Source: an uncultured Clostridia bacterium (GTDB lineage: Bacteria > Bacillota > Clostridia > Oscillospirales > Acutalibacteraceae). Taken from it: a DNA stretch of 6,071 bases. Positions 1 to 6,060 of the stretch are shown here, one piece after another (position 1 is the stretch's first letter; each line of letters starts with the position of its first letter). The DNA lies in assembly GCA_904420155.1 (NCBI GenBank), contig CAJFUH010000102.1:1-6071 (forward strand), in the 5' to 3' direction. A model generated the notes under the pieces. The model did not search any database, was not told the origin of the DNA, and saw only the letters and a program-made list of their open reading frames with translations. The translations under genes were made by a program, and so were the position numbers.

Positions 1-2330
1 CCCATTCCCGTTCCCAGCGAATGCTTGACGCGGTCGTGGACTTCCGCCTGCTTGGCGTTATTAAAACGGTCTAACGTTCCCACCAGGTAACCGGTAATGC
101 GGCGGATACGCTCAAAGTTGGGCTGCCCGTCCCCTTCTTTTCTGCCGCACTGCGGGCAGACGTCGTTGATGATGCCGGTGTATCCACATACAGGGTCCCG
201 GTCTACCGGATGGTTGATGGAACCGTACCCGATCCCGGATTCCTTCATGCAGCGCACAACCTGTTCGAACGCTTCCAGGTTGTCGGAAGGATCGCCGTCC
301 AATTCAATATAGGAGATGTGCCCGCCGTTGGTCAAATTATGGTAGGGGGCTTCTATTTTGATTTTATCCCAGGCCGAGATATCATAATAGACCGGTACAT
401 GGAAAGAATTGGTGTAATACTCCCGGTCGGTAATGCCGGGGATTTTTCCAAATTTCTTGGCGTCCATGCGGACAAAGCGGCCGGACAATCCTTCCGCCGG
501 GGTGGCGATCAAGGAGAAATTCAAGCCGTACTTTTCGGTGGCTTCGTCCATGCGCTTTCTCATGTGCCCCACGATCTCCAATCCCAGATTCTGAGATTCC
601 TTGCTCTCCCCGTGATGGAACCCGGTCAGCGCCTTCAGGCATTCCGCCAAGCCGATAAAGCCCAGGGTCAGGGTGCCGTGTTTCAGCACTTCCCTCACCT
701 CGTCGTCCGGCTTGAGTTTTTCCGAATCCAGCCATACGCCCTGTCCCATCAGGAAGGGATAGTTGCGCACCAGCTTTTGTGCCTGAAGCTCAAAACGATC
801 CAGCAGCTGTTCAATGACCAGATCGATTTTCTGGTCCAGCTGTTCAAAGAATAAATCCAAATTTTTATTGCTCAGCAGGGCCAAACGGGGGAGGTTGACG
901 GAGGTAAAGCTCAGATTGCCGCGGCCGTTCATAATCTGACGGTCGGGATCGTAATGGTTGGCGGCCACGCGGGTACGGCAGCCCATATAGGCGATCTCTG
1001 TTTCCGGATGGCCCGGTTTGTAATATTGCAGGTTAAAGGGCGCGTCGATAAAGGAAAAGTTGGGGAACAGGCGCTTGGCGCTGACACGGCAGGCCAGCTT
1101 AAACAAATCGTAGTTGGGTTCTCCCGGATTATAGTTCACGCCGTCTTTGACTTTAAAGATATGGATGGGGAAGATAGGGGTTTCCCCGTTGCCCAGGCCG
1201 GCTTCCGTGGCCAGCAGTACATTTTTGATGACCATACGGCCTTCCGGGGAAGTATCCATCCCGTAGTTGATGGAACTAAAGGGGATCTGTGCGCCCGCGC
1301 GGGAATGCATGGTATTCAGGTTATGGACAAACGCCTCCATCGCCTGATAAGTGGCGCGGTCGGTCTCCCGGTTGGCGTGGCGGAAAGCAAATTGCTGGAT
1401 CTTATTGGCGAGCTTTTCCCCCAGGCGTTCTGAGAGTAAGGCAAGTTCCGCAGCCATATACGCTTCGCCGTCGTCCAGCTTAGGCAGGGATCCGCTGCTT
1501 TCTTTCGCCAGATTGGTGATCTCCTGGGCCACGGCTTCCGGATCCTCGCAATCCGTCAGCAGTTCCAGCCCCCGGGCGAGATTCTGCCGGTAAATTCTGG
1601 CGTATGTTTTCGCGACGCCTTTGGCCAAGGCGTAATCAAAATTGGGAATACTCTGCCCGCCGTGCTGGTCGTTCTGATTGGACTGGATGGCGATGCAGGC
1701 AAGGGCGGAATAGCTGGCGATATCGTTGGGTTCCCGCAGGAAGCCGTGCCCGGTAGAAAATCCGCCGGTGAACAGTTTGTCCAAATCAATTTGGCAGCAG
1801 GTGGTGGTCAGGGTGAGGAAGTCCAGGTCGTGGATATGGATATCCCCCTCCCGATGGGCCTTGGCATGTTTGGGATCCAGGATATACATTTCATAGAACT
1901 GTTTGGCGCCCTCGGAACCATACTTCAGCATGGTGCCCATAGCGGTATCCCCGTCGATGTTGGCGTTTTCCCGCTTGATATCGGTATCCTTCGCGGATTT
2001 GAAGGTCAGATCCTCGTAGATTTTCATCAGGCGGGTATTCATCTCGCGGTGGCGGGTGCGCTCCGCCCGATAGAGGATGTATTCTTTGGCGGTACGGGAA
2101 TGCCCGTTTTCAATCAGGACCCGCTCCACAATATCCTGGATGTGTTCTACGGAGGGGGCCGCATTATGTTCCTCCTGCTCAATATACGCTACTACCTGGC
2201 GGGCCAGCTCTTCCGCGGAGTGATAGTTATTCCCCCCGACGGCCTGGGCGGCTTTGTAGATGGCATTGGCAATTTTCTCAATCTTAAAGGGCGCCTGGCG
2301 CCCGTCCCGTTTGACAATTGTTTGGATCAT
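1..2330 (-). CDS. nrdD: Anaerobic ribonucleoside-triphosphate reductase (class III RNR), 3' end cut by the window edge
   Basis: Reduces ribonucleoside triphosphates to dNTPs by glycyl-radical chemistry under anoxia; it acts in the cytosol and needs the radical-SAM activase NrdG. The frame is open from ATG 2330 to the left edge (776 residues visible) without a stop. Residues about 1-95 form an ATP-cone (opening MIQTIVKRDGRQAPFKIEKI), the allosteric domain. The catalytic domain carries the conserved TCCQ (Cys178/Cys179) and GCRTR (Cys451, the expected thiyl-radical cysteine) motifs, plus NLSFTSVNLPRLAL. A C-terminal metal site has Cys715, Cys725 and Cys728. The glycyl-radical loop RRITGYLVGTLDRFN places the radical at Gly747, followed by the typical AKQAEVHDRVKH tail. 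The protein is therefore nearly complete; family members are roughly 700-780 residues. The start is fixed by AGGAGG 8 nt upstream and agrees with the ATP-cone N-terminus. Large plus-strand ORFs opposite it are shadows. nrdG probably lies just beyond the left edge (inference). Confidence 0.97.
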   Translation of the reverse strand, partial: MIQTIVKRDGRQAPFKIEKIANAIYKAAQAVGGNNYHSAEELARQVVAYIEQEEHNAAPSVEHIQDIVERVLIENGHSRTAKEYILYRAERTRHREMNTRLMKIYEDLTFKSAKDTDIKRENANIDGDTAMGTMLKYGSEGAKQFYEMYILDPKHAKAHREGDIHIHDLDFLTLTTTCCQIDLDKLFTGGFSTGHGFLREPNDIASYSALACIAIQSNQNDQHGGQSIPNFDYALAKGVAKTYARIYRQNLARGLELLTDCEDPEAVAQEITNLAKESSGSLPKLDDGEAYMAAELALLSERLGEKLANKIQQFAFRHANRETDRATYQAMEAFVHNLNTMHSRAGAQIPFSSINYGMDTSPEGRMVIKNVLLATEAGLGNGETPIFPIHIFKVKDGVNYNPGEPNYDLFKLACRVSAKRLFPNFSFIDAPFNLQYYKPGHPETEIAYMGCRTRVAANHYDPDRQIMNGRGNLSFTSVNLPRLALLSNKNLDLFFEQLDQKIDLVIEQLLDRFELQAQKLVRNYPFLMGQGVWLDSEKLKPDDEVREVLKHGTLTLGFIGLAECLKALTGFHHGESKESQNLGLEIVGHMRKRMDEATEKYGLNFSLIATPAEGLSGRFVRMDAKKFGKIPGITDREYYTNSFHVPVYYDISAWDKIKIEAPYHNLTNGGHISYIELDGDPSDNLEAFEQVVRCMKESGIGYGSINHPVDRDPVCGYTGIINDVCPQCGRKEGDGQPNFERIRRITGYLVGTLDRFNNAKQAEVHDRVKHSLGTGM

Positions 2331-2338
2331 TGTGTTAG

Positions 2339-2344
2339 CCTCCT
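2339..2344 (-). promoter_or_regulatory. Ribosome binding site of nrdD
   Basis: The minus strand reads AGGAGG, a perfect Shine-Dalgarno core, 8 nt before the ATG at 2330. It settles the nrdD start. Confidence 0.9.
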
Positions 2345-2351
2345 ATATTTC

Positions 2352-2367
2352 ACACTACATGTTGTGT
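2352..2367. promoter_or_regulatory. NrdR box (ribonucleotide reductase repressor operator)
   Basis: The 16-mer ACACTACATGTTGTGT is an inverted repeat that is perfect apart from the two W positions. It matches the known NrdR-box consensus acaCwAtATaTwGtgt at 14 of 16 positions; both differences are symmetric (C for t at 7, G for a at 10). It lies between the predicted nrdD transcription start (about 2382) and the ribosome binding site. NrdR is the ATP/dATP-sensing zinc repressor of RNR genes, so this site would repress nrdD when dATP is plentiful. The nrdR gene is not in the window. Confidence 0.85.
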
Positions 2368-2388
2368 CCATTTTGAAAAAGCATGACT

Positions 2389-2417
2389 ATTATATCCCGT
2401 ATATAGGGGGGTGTCAA
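2389..2417 (-). promoter_or_regulatory. Consensus housekeeping-sigma promoter of nrdD
   Basis: On the minus strand TTGACA (2412-2417) and TATAAT (2389-2394) are separated by exactly 17 bp, which matches the vegetative sigma-A/sigma-70 consensus at all 12 hexamer positions. Predicted transcription start is about 2382, giving a leader of about 50 nt that contains the NrdR box and the ribosome binding site. So strong an unregulated promoter fits a gene held down by a repressor. Confidence 0.88.
2394..2409. promoter_or_regulatory. Possible second, degenerate NrdR box within the nrdD promoter
   Basis: This 16-bp stretch, with core CCCGTATATAGGG, matches the NrdR consensus at about 10 of 16 positions, including the central TATAT and the flanking C and G. 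Its centre (2401.5) is 42 bp from the centre of the strong box (2359.5), four helical turns. NrdR boxes are known to occur in tandem on the same face of the helix. It falls between the -35 and -10 hexamers, so binding would block RNA polymerase. The match alone is weak; position and spacing are the main argument. Confidence 0.45.
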
Positions 2418-2528
2418 GAGAAGAATTTGTAGAATGCAAAGGGGAAAATACCGGTTGTATTGGTGATTTAGGAGGGAACTTTTTTCGAACTTCCCAGAAA
2501 AGCAGGCGGACCCCCTGTTTAACTTAGG

Positions 2529-2546
2529 AAAAAAAGAGAATTTCTC
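2529..2546 (-). terminator. Weak candidate terminator of the flippase gene
   Basis: On the minus strand, 21 nt after the flippase stop codon, a short inverted repeat GAGA-AAT-TCTC is followed directly by seven T. The T-run and position fit an intrinsic terminator, but a 4-bp AT-containing stem is poor, so readthrough toward nrdD is possible. The rest of the spacer up to the nrdD promoter shows no gene. Confidence 0.3.
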
Positions 2547-2567
2547 ACCGCGGAAAAAATTAAAAAA

Positions 2568-4133
2568 TCAGGCTTGATGGGGGAGCGGCCTGGAGGAACG
2601 GCTGCGCAAAAAAAGGCTTTTGATCCATTGGCATTCCTCTTTGCCAATGCAGCGGGTGAGGAAAAGCAGGGAAACATAACAGGCGGCCATGATGAAGATT
2701 TCCAAGAGGACTTTGGATAGAGAAGAAGAAAACGACAGCCCGCAATGATTTACGAGGAACAAAAGCAAAAAACCGGGGAGAGCCGCCGAAAGGATGGGTT
2801 TCAGCAGCCAGTTGGCCACCTGGAATTGCAGTTGGGTAACTTTTAACAGCCGGGCAATACTAAGGGTAGAGTTTAAAATTTCACTGACGAAAATTACGAT
2901 GATCACCCCTTTGAGCCCGCAAAGGGGGAGCAAAGTGAAAATGAGGAAGACGCGGATCACAGAATCAATCATGTTATAGGAAAGGTAACTGAGCTGTTCG
3001 TTGAGCCCTTTCAGCATCCCATCCACTACGCTGTCCAGATACATTAACGGGATGACGGGAGCCAGGATACTGATGTAGATACCGGGTTCCGGATCGTTGT
3101 AAATCAGCATTCCCAGATCTTTGGCGAAAAAGACAAAAATGCCCGTCACCAGAATAGAAAACAGCAGGGTAATCTGGAAAACCCGTTTGGAGATATACTG
3201 GATATTGCGCTTATGATGTTTGGCGTTGGCTTCGGAAAACTCCGGGATTAAAAGCATGGAGAAAGAGGAGAGAAAGGCGGAAGGAAAGGTGATCACCGGC
3301 ATCACCATGCCGGTAAGCATCCCATAGCCGGACAAGGATTTTTGATAAGAGGCCCCGCTTTTTTTCAATCCGGCGGGGATCATCAAATTCTCCACCATAG
3401 AAAGGCCGGAACGCAGGCAGGAACTGGCGGTCACCGGCAGACAAATGCTCATGACTTTTCGGAACAATCCGGGCTGCTTTTGGGATTTGGTGCGGACCTT
3501 GCGGATCTCCAGGTAGTACAGAAAGAAAGAATACCCGCAGGAGAGGATTTCCGCGCCGGTTGTCCCGAGAACGATGGCGCAGCAGGCGTATTCCAGCCCC
3601 TTTGGGGCCAAAAATCCGATTAAAAGGGCAAAGATAGCGATTTCAATGAGCTGTTCCAGAAGCTGTTCGCTGGCCGTTTTAATGACCTTGCGCACAGCGT
3701 AGAAATACCCCCGAAAACAAGCGGAAATGGCCATAAAGGGGAGGCTGGGCGCCAGCAATTTCAGGGGGAGGATGGTACGGGGATCGCGAAGCACTTGATT
3801 CCCCATCAGATCCGCCGTACCCAGAAGGATCCCTCCCGCCAATATGCTCATAAAAAGGCTGAGCCAGAAGCATTTGGAGGTGACGCTTTTGGCTTTTCCG
3901 GGATTATTTTCCGCCAAAGCGTCCGTGACCAGCCGGGTAACCGCCAGGCTGATACCGGAAGTAGCCAGTGTGGAAATAAAAAAATAGATGGTACAAACCA
4001 GCTGGTATAAGCCGATCCCTTCCGGCCCGATTTGATTGGAGAGATAAACGCGGAAGGAAATGCCGATGGTGCGGGATAAGAGCGTAGCCCCGGTGAGCAG
4101 CACGGCATTCATCAAAAACGCTTTCTTTTTCAT
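2568..4133 (-). CDS. SpoVB-like polysaccharide/lipid-linked precursor flippase (MOP/MATE superfamily)
   Basis: Polytopic inner-membrane protein of 521 residues, a normal length for this family (about 500-550). Hydrophobic stretches suggest about 14 helices (roughly residues 8-26, 43-67, 88-107, 120-146, 160-176, 182-208, 228-250, 272-298, 320-336, 353-370, 391-425 as two, 445-462, 475-494). Family features are the N-terminal pattern with IGPEGIGLYQL (35-45), RGYFYAVRKV (141-150) and DGMLKGLNEQ (371-380). Relatives include Bacillus SpoVB, needed for spore cortex, and flippases of lipid-linked wall or polysaccharide precursors; the substrate here is unknown. I chose ATG 4133 because GGTGG sits 5 nt upstream. 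A GTG at 4142 in the same frame would add three residues but overlaps that site. The gene stands alone: nrdD downstream has its own promoter and the upstream gene is divergent. SpoVB itself, a YtgP-type paralogue or an exopolysaccharide flippase are all possible. Confidence 0.88.
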   Translation of the reverse strand: MKKKAFLMNAVLLTGATLLSRTIGISFRVYLSNQIGPEGIGLYQLVCTIYFFISTLATSGISLAVTRLVTDALAENNPGKAKSVTSKCFWLSLFMSILAGGILLGTADLMGNQVLRDPRTILPLKLLAPSLPFMAISACFRGYFYAVRKVIKTASEQLLEQLIEIAIFALLIGFLAPKGLEYACCAIVLGTTGAEILSCGYSFFLYYLEIRKVRTKSQKQPGLFRKVMSICLPVTASSCLRSGLSMVENLMIPAGLKKSGASYQKSLSGYGMLTGMVMPVITFPSAFLSSFSMLLIPEFSEANAKHHKRNIQYISKRVFQITLLFSILVTGIFVFFAKDLGMLIYNDPEPGIYISILAPVIPLMYLDSVVDGMLKGLNEQLSYLSYNMIDSVIRVFLIFTLLPLCGLKGVIIVIFVSEILNSTLSIARLLKVTQLQFQVANWLLKPILSAALPGFLLLFLVNHCGLSFSSSLSKVLLEIFIMAACYVSLLFLTRCIGKEECQWIKSLFLRSRSSRPLPHQA

Positions 4134-4208
4134 AATATCCACCCATATTCGGTCATGTTACGTCAGAAAATTCTTATTTTTCATGCGAAAAAGATATGGT
4201 AACAAGAG

Positions 4209-4238
4209 AATATATGCCAGCGGAAAAGGGAGTATGCA
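4209..4238 (-). promoter_or_regulatory. Weak candidate sporulation-type promoter of the flippase gene
   Basis: On the minus strand TGCATA (4233-4238) and CATATATT (4209-4216) are 16 bp apart. This loosely resembles forespore/mother-cell sigma promoters (sigma-F/G TGnATA with CATnnTA; sigma-E with CATA-type -10). It would give a leader of about 70 nt. No good vegetative TTGACA/TATAAT pair was found nearby. AT-rich DNA yields such matches by chance, so this is only a suggestion, made because SpoVB homologues are sporulation-controlled. Confidence 0.22.
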
Positions 4239-4426
4239 CCGATAAAAAACAGGGCAGATAGGTCGGCAGGGAGATATTTCGCGGGGAAATCCCTTTTTGG
4301 AGACATGACAGATTACAAGCTTTTTTCAAATGGTCCTGTACTAGAATAGAAAAAGTAATGCCATATAGAAAAGAGAATATCTGGTAATCTATAGCAGATT
4401 TTCTCCCATTATTCATGGTTTTGCCA

Positions 4427-4455
4427 TAGATATCCTACCGGGGATATGGTAAAAT
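4427..4455 (+). promoter_or_regulatory. Candidate promoter of the acetyltransferase-methyltransferase pair
   Basis: TAGATA (4427-4432), 17 bp, then TAAAAT (4450-4455), preceded by the extended -10 dinucleotide TG (4447-4448). Matches to consensus are 4/6 and 5/6. Transcription would start near 4462, only about 7 nt before the ATG at 4469, a nearly leaderless message. That makes either this promoter or that start codon uncertain. Confidence 0.35.
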
Positions 4456-4468
4456 AAAATGGAAAAAT

Positions 4469-4531
4469 ATGAAATTTTATAAAGTGGGTGAACCGTTATC
4501 AAAAGGGAATTTGACGAAGTATTTGCCATGA
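4469..4531 (+). pseudogene. 20-codon ORF carrying the probable original N-terminus of the acetyltransferase
   Basis: ATG 4469 opens a frame encoding MKFYKVGEPLSKGNLTKYLP and stops at TGA 4529-4531. Its first 12 residues read like the start of a GNAT protein. The next frame, upstream of the annotated acetyltransferase ATG, encodes KREFDEVFA with no start codon after its own stop at 4489-4491. Joining the two at the A4 run (4501-4504) gives a smooth 180-residue GNAT protein. The most likely reading is loss of one base, either a real frameshift mutation or a sequence error. Upstream only a weak GGA stands 5 nt before the ATG. Alternatives are a leader peptide coupled to the next ORF through the ATGA overlap at 4528-4531, or chance. 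Confidence 0.5.
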
Positions 4532-5010
4532 TGGAAGAGGCGTTTCCGAAGGAAGAAATCCGTACTTATGAAGGACAGCTTGCCCTGTTGGAGAATCCGT
4601 ATTATTGGCTCAAGAGAAAATTAGACGACCAGGGCCGCCTGATAGCCTTTATGGCGGTATGGGAATTTGAGGACTTTTGTTTTGTAGAGCATTTAGCGGT
4701 GAGCCGGCAGGCCAGAGGAAACGGCATTGGCGGCCAGATGATGCAGGAATACATACGGCAGAGCGTCCGTCCGGTAATTCTGGAAGTAGAACCGCCGGAA
4801 ACCGATATCTGCAAACGGCGTATCGCCTTTTACCAGAGGCTGGGGTTCCAGCTCAACGATTTTGAATACCAGCAACCCCCGATGCGCGAAGGCCATGGCT
4901 GGTATCCGTTGATGATTATGAGTTTTCCCGGTTCTCTCATGAAACAGGAATTTGAGCCAATGAAGCGGCGGATTTATCGGGAAGTTTACCGGGTTCCAGA
5001 GGCCAAATAA
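4528..5010 (+). CDS. GNAT family N-acetyltransferase, N-terminus probably lost to a frameshift
   Basis: Transfers an acetyl (or other acyl) group from acyl-CoA to an amine; substrate unknown, cytosolic. The 160-residue frame has the GNAT core in order: beta-4 FCFVEHLAV (50-58), the pyrophosphate-binding loop RQARGNGIGGQMM (60-72, the Q/RxxGxG/A motif), beta-5 PVILEVEPP (82-90) and motif B RRIAFYQRLGFQ (97-108, Tyr102). The C-terminal part (about 109-160) is not recognised. ATG 4528 has no usable ribosome binding site, and the frame continues in GNAT-like sequence upstream to 4492 with no start codon, so the original start was probably ATG 4469 in another frame. Without it the protein lacks the first beta strand. 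Translation could still occur by reinitiation at the ATGA overlap with the 20-codon ORF. The methyltransferase gene follows after 52 bp without a clear terminator, suggesting an operon. Confidence 0.85.
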   Translation: MMEEAFPKEEIRTYEGQLALLENPYYWLKRKLDDQGRLIAFMAVWEFEDFCFVEHLAVSRQARGNGIGGQMMQEYIRQSVRPVILEVEPPETDICKRRIAFYQRLGFQLNDFEYQQPPMREGHGWYPLMIMSFPGSLMKQEFEPMKRRIYREVYRVPEAK

Positions 5011-5050
5011 AAAACGCAGACAGCCAAAAAATCCGGCTAAAAAGGCCAAG

Positions 5051-5055
5051 GGAGG
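5051..5055 (+). promoter_or_regulatory. Ribosome binding site of the methyltransferase
   Basis: GGAGG within a purine-rich tract (5049-5060), 7 nt before ATG 5063. It fixes the methyltransferase start and is much stronger than anything preceding the acetyltransferase. Confidence 0.85.
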
Positions 5056-5062
5056 GAAGGGT

Positions 5063-5866
5063 ATGATAGCTGAATCGATTCCCATAGACCACGGCAGAGC
5101 GTTTGATTGGGGCCGCACCTCCCATGATTATGCAAAATACCGGGACATTTACCCGGAGCGTTTTTATGACGCCTTATTAAAGAGGGATTTGTGTACACAG
5201 GGGCAAAGGGTGTTGGACATCGGGACGGGCACAGGCGTCCTTCCCCGCAACCTGTATCGGTATGGAGCGGCGTTTACCGGGGTTGATTCTTCCCAGAACC
5301 AGATAGCCCAGGCTCAAAAGCTGGCGGGAGAACAGGGGATGGATATCACGTTCCGTTGGGAAGCGGCGGAGGAATGCCGTTTTCCCGATCAATCCTTTGA
5401 CGTGGCGACCGCATGCCAGTGCTTTTCCTATTTCCAACACGCCAAGCTGGCCCCGCACCTCTCCCGCCTGTTAAAGCCCGGCGGTAAATTTGCCATTTTG
5501 TACATGGCGTGGCTTCCGCTGGAAGACGAAATAGCGGGTAAAAGCGAGGAATTGATCTTGCGCTATCATCCTCAATGGACGGGCTGCAAGGAAGAACGGC
5601 GGTTTATTTCTGTTCCGGAAGCGTATTTTCCCTATTTTACCCTGGAGGAACAAGAGATTTTCGACGTATCAGTCCCATTTACCAGGGAAAGCTGGAATGG
5701 AAGGATTAAGTCCTGCCGCGGGATAGGAGCTTCTTTATCCGACAATGAAATCGCACAGTTTGACAAAGAGCACCGGGATCTGCTGGAACGCATAGCGCCG
5801 GAATCATTTTCTATTTTGCATTACGCCGCCATAACGGTGATGAGAAATAAAGGAACAACAGCTTAA
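5063..5866 (+). CDS. Class I SAM-dependent methyltransferase (Methyltransf_11/25-like)
   Basis: Transfers a methyl group from S-adenosylmethionine to an unidentified small molecule or macromolecule; soluble, 267 residues. The Rossmann-type core begins with motif I VLDIGTGTG (50-58, SAM-binding glycine loop). The acidic residue ending beta-2 is Asp75 in FTGVDSSQ, expected to bind the ribose hydroxyls. The beta-4 region is FPDQSFDVATACQCFSYF (107-124), followed by the LKPGGKFAI element (137-145). The N-terminal 1-45 (HDYAKYRDIYPERFYDALL) is the usual helical cap of small-molecule methyltransferases. The C-terminal 150-267, with the WNGRIKSCRGIGASLS stretch (211-226), resembles the region after the core in UbiE/BioC-like proteins and probably shapes substrate choice. 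The start is supported by GGAGG at 7 nt. It is likely cotranscribed with the acetyltransferase; the two could modify the same or unrelated substrates. No own promoter was found. Confidence 0.9.
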   Translation: MIAESIPIDHGRAFDWGRTSHDYAKYRDIYPERFYDALLKRDLCTQGQRVLDIGTGTGVLPRNLYRYGAAFTGVDSSQNQIAQAQKLAGEQGMDITFRWEAAEECRFPDQSFDVATACQCFSYFQHAKLAPHLSRLLKPGGKFAILYMAWLPLEDEIAGKSEELILRYHPQWTGCKEERRFISVPEAYFPYFTLEEQEIFDVSVPFTRESWNGRIKSCRGIGASLSDNEIAQFDKEHRDLLERIAPESFSILHYAAITVMRNKGTTA

Positions 5867-5886
5867 CAAAACCGTTCAGCTTGTAG

Positions 5887-5908
5887 AAAAAACTGCCGCC
5901 TACGGCGG
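5887..5908 (-). terminator. Candidate leftward terminator
   Basis: Read on the minus strand, CCGCC-GTA-GGCGG (5896-5908) forms a 5-bp all-GC stem, followed after three bases by six T (5887-5892). It could end a convergent transcript entering from beyond the right edge. The 3-nt gap before the T-run weakens it. On the plus strand no T-run follows, so it is not an obvious terminator for the methyltransferase. Confidence 0.35.
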
Positions 5909-5997
5909 GTACTCCGCGCGCCTGCGGCGGGCACGACGCGCACAAGGCTTTCTTTAAAAAGAACCTGGCCGCCCGCTATAAAACGTAAAAGTTTCGT

Positions 5998-6015
5998 CCA
6001 CCTTTTCAAAGGTGG
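5998..6015. repeat. Hairpin within the right-edge repeat
   Basis: CCACCTT and AAGGTGG form a perfect 7-bp stem around the loop TTCA. No T-run adjoins it on either strand, so a terminator role is not supported; it is one of the structural units of the repeat. Confidence 0.6.
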
Positions 6016-6023
6016 CGGGGTGG

Positions 6024-6038
6024 AGGGGCGGAGCCCTT
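6024..6038. repeat. Small hairpin within the right-edge repeat
   Basis: AGGGGC and GCCCTT pair as six base pairs (one G-U in RNA) around GGA. It lies between the two larger hairpins of the repeat, with no clear role of its own. Confidence 0.45.
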
Positions 6039-6040
6039 CC

Positions 6041-6060
6041 TCGCCCATCGCAATGGGCGA
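6041..6060. repeat. Perfect 8-bp hairpin at the right edge
   Basis: TCGCCCAT and ATGGGCGA form a perfect 8-bp stem around CGCA. It is the most regular palindrome in the window. The flanking sequence runs out at 6071, so a following T-run or repeat boundary cannot be seen. Confidence 0.65.

Larger units (their letters stand above)
4134..4468. other. Divergent intergenic region without a convincing gene
   Basis: About 335 bp between the leftward flippase gene and the rightward acetyltransferase. It is AT-richer than the flanks and must hold both promoters. An 80-codon minus-strand frame at 4174-4416 has a cysteine- and proline-scattered composition, no recognisable family and no clear ribosome binding site; I treat it as chance. 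A bulged inverted repeat near 4270-4292 (GGGA and ATTTC pairing with GAAAT and CCC, then TTTTT) is too irregular to call. No tRNA or riboswitch fold was recognised. Confidence 0.6.

Noticed and set aside
210..854. Long plus-strand open frame (214 codons)
   Set aside because: It lies antisense to the conserved C-terminal half of nrdD and its translation matches no recognised family. Codon bias of GC-rich nrdD keeps the opposite frame open.
1662..2432. Long plus-strand open frame (256 codons) reaching into the nrdD promoter
   Set aside because: Antisense to the ATP-cone and catalytic N-terminal part of nrdD, with no ribosome binding site and no recognisable domain; a shadow frame.
2472..2494. 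Inverted repeat GGGAA...TTCCC between nrdD and the flippase gene
   Set aside because: Only five base pairs around a 12-base loop, with no T-run on either side; not a credible terminator or operator.
4174..4416. 80-codon minus-strand frame in the divergent intergenic region
   Set aside because: No ribosome binding site, no family resemblance, and it would occupy the promoter region of the flippase gene.
4143..4468. Hidden non-coding RNA, riboswitch or anti-phage system
   Set aside because: No conserved riboswitch core, CRISPR-like periodic repeat or retron-like structure was found by eye here or elsewhere; the four genes belong to ordinary families.
5011..5062. Possible terminator (AGCC...GGCT) between acetyltransferase and methyltransferase
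   Set aside because: A 4-bp stem with a 9-nt loop followed by A-rich rather than T-rich sequence on the coding strand; too weak to end transcription.
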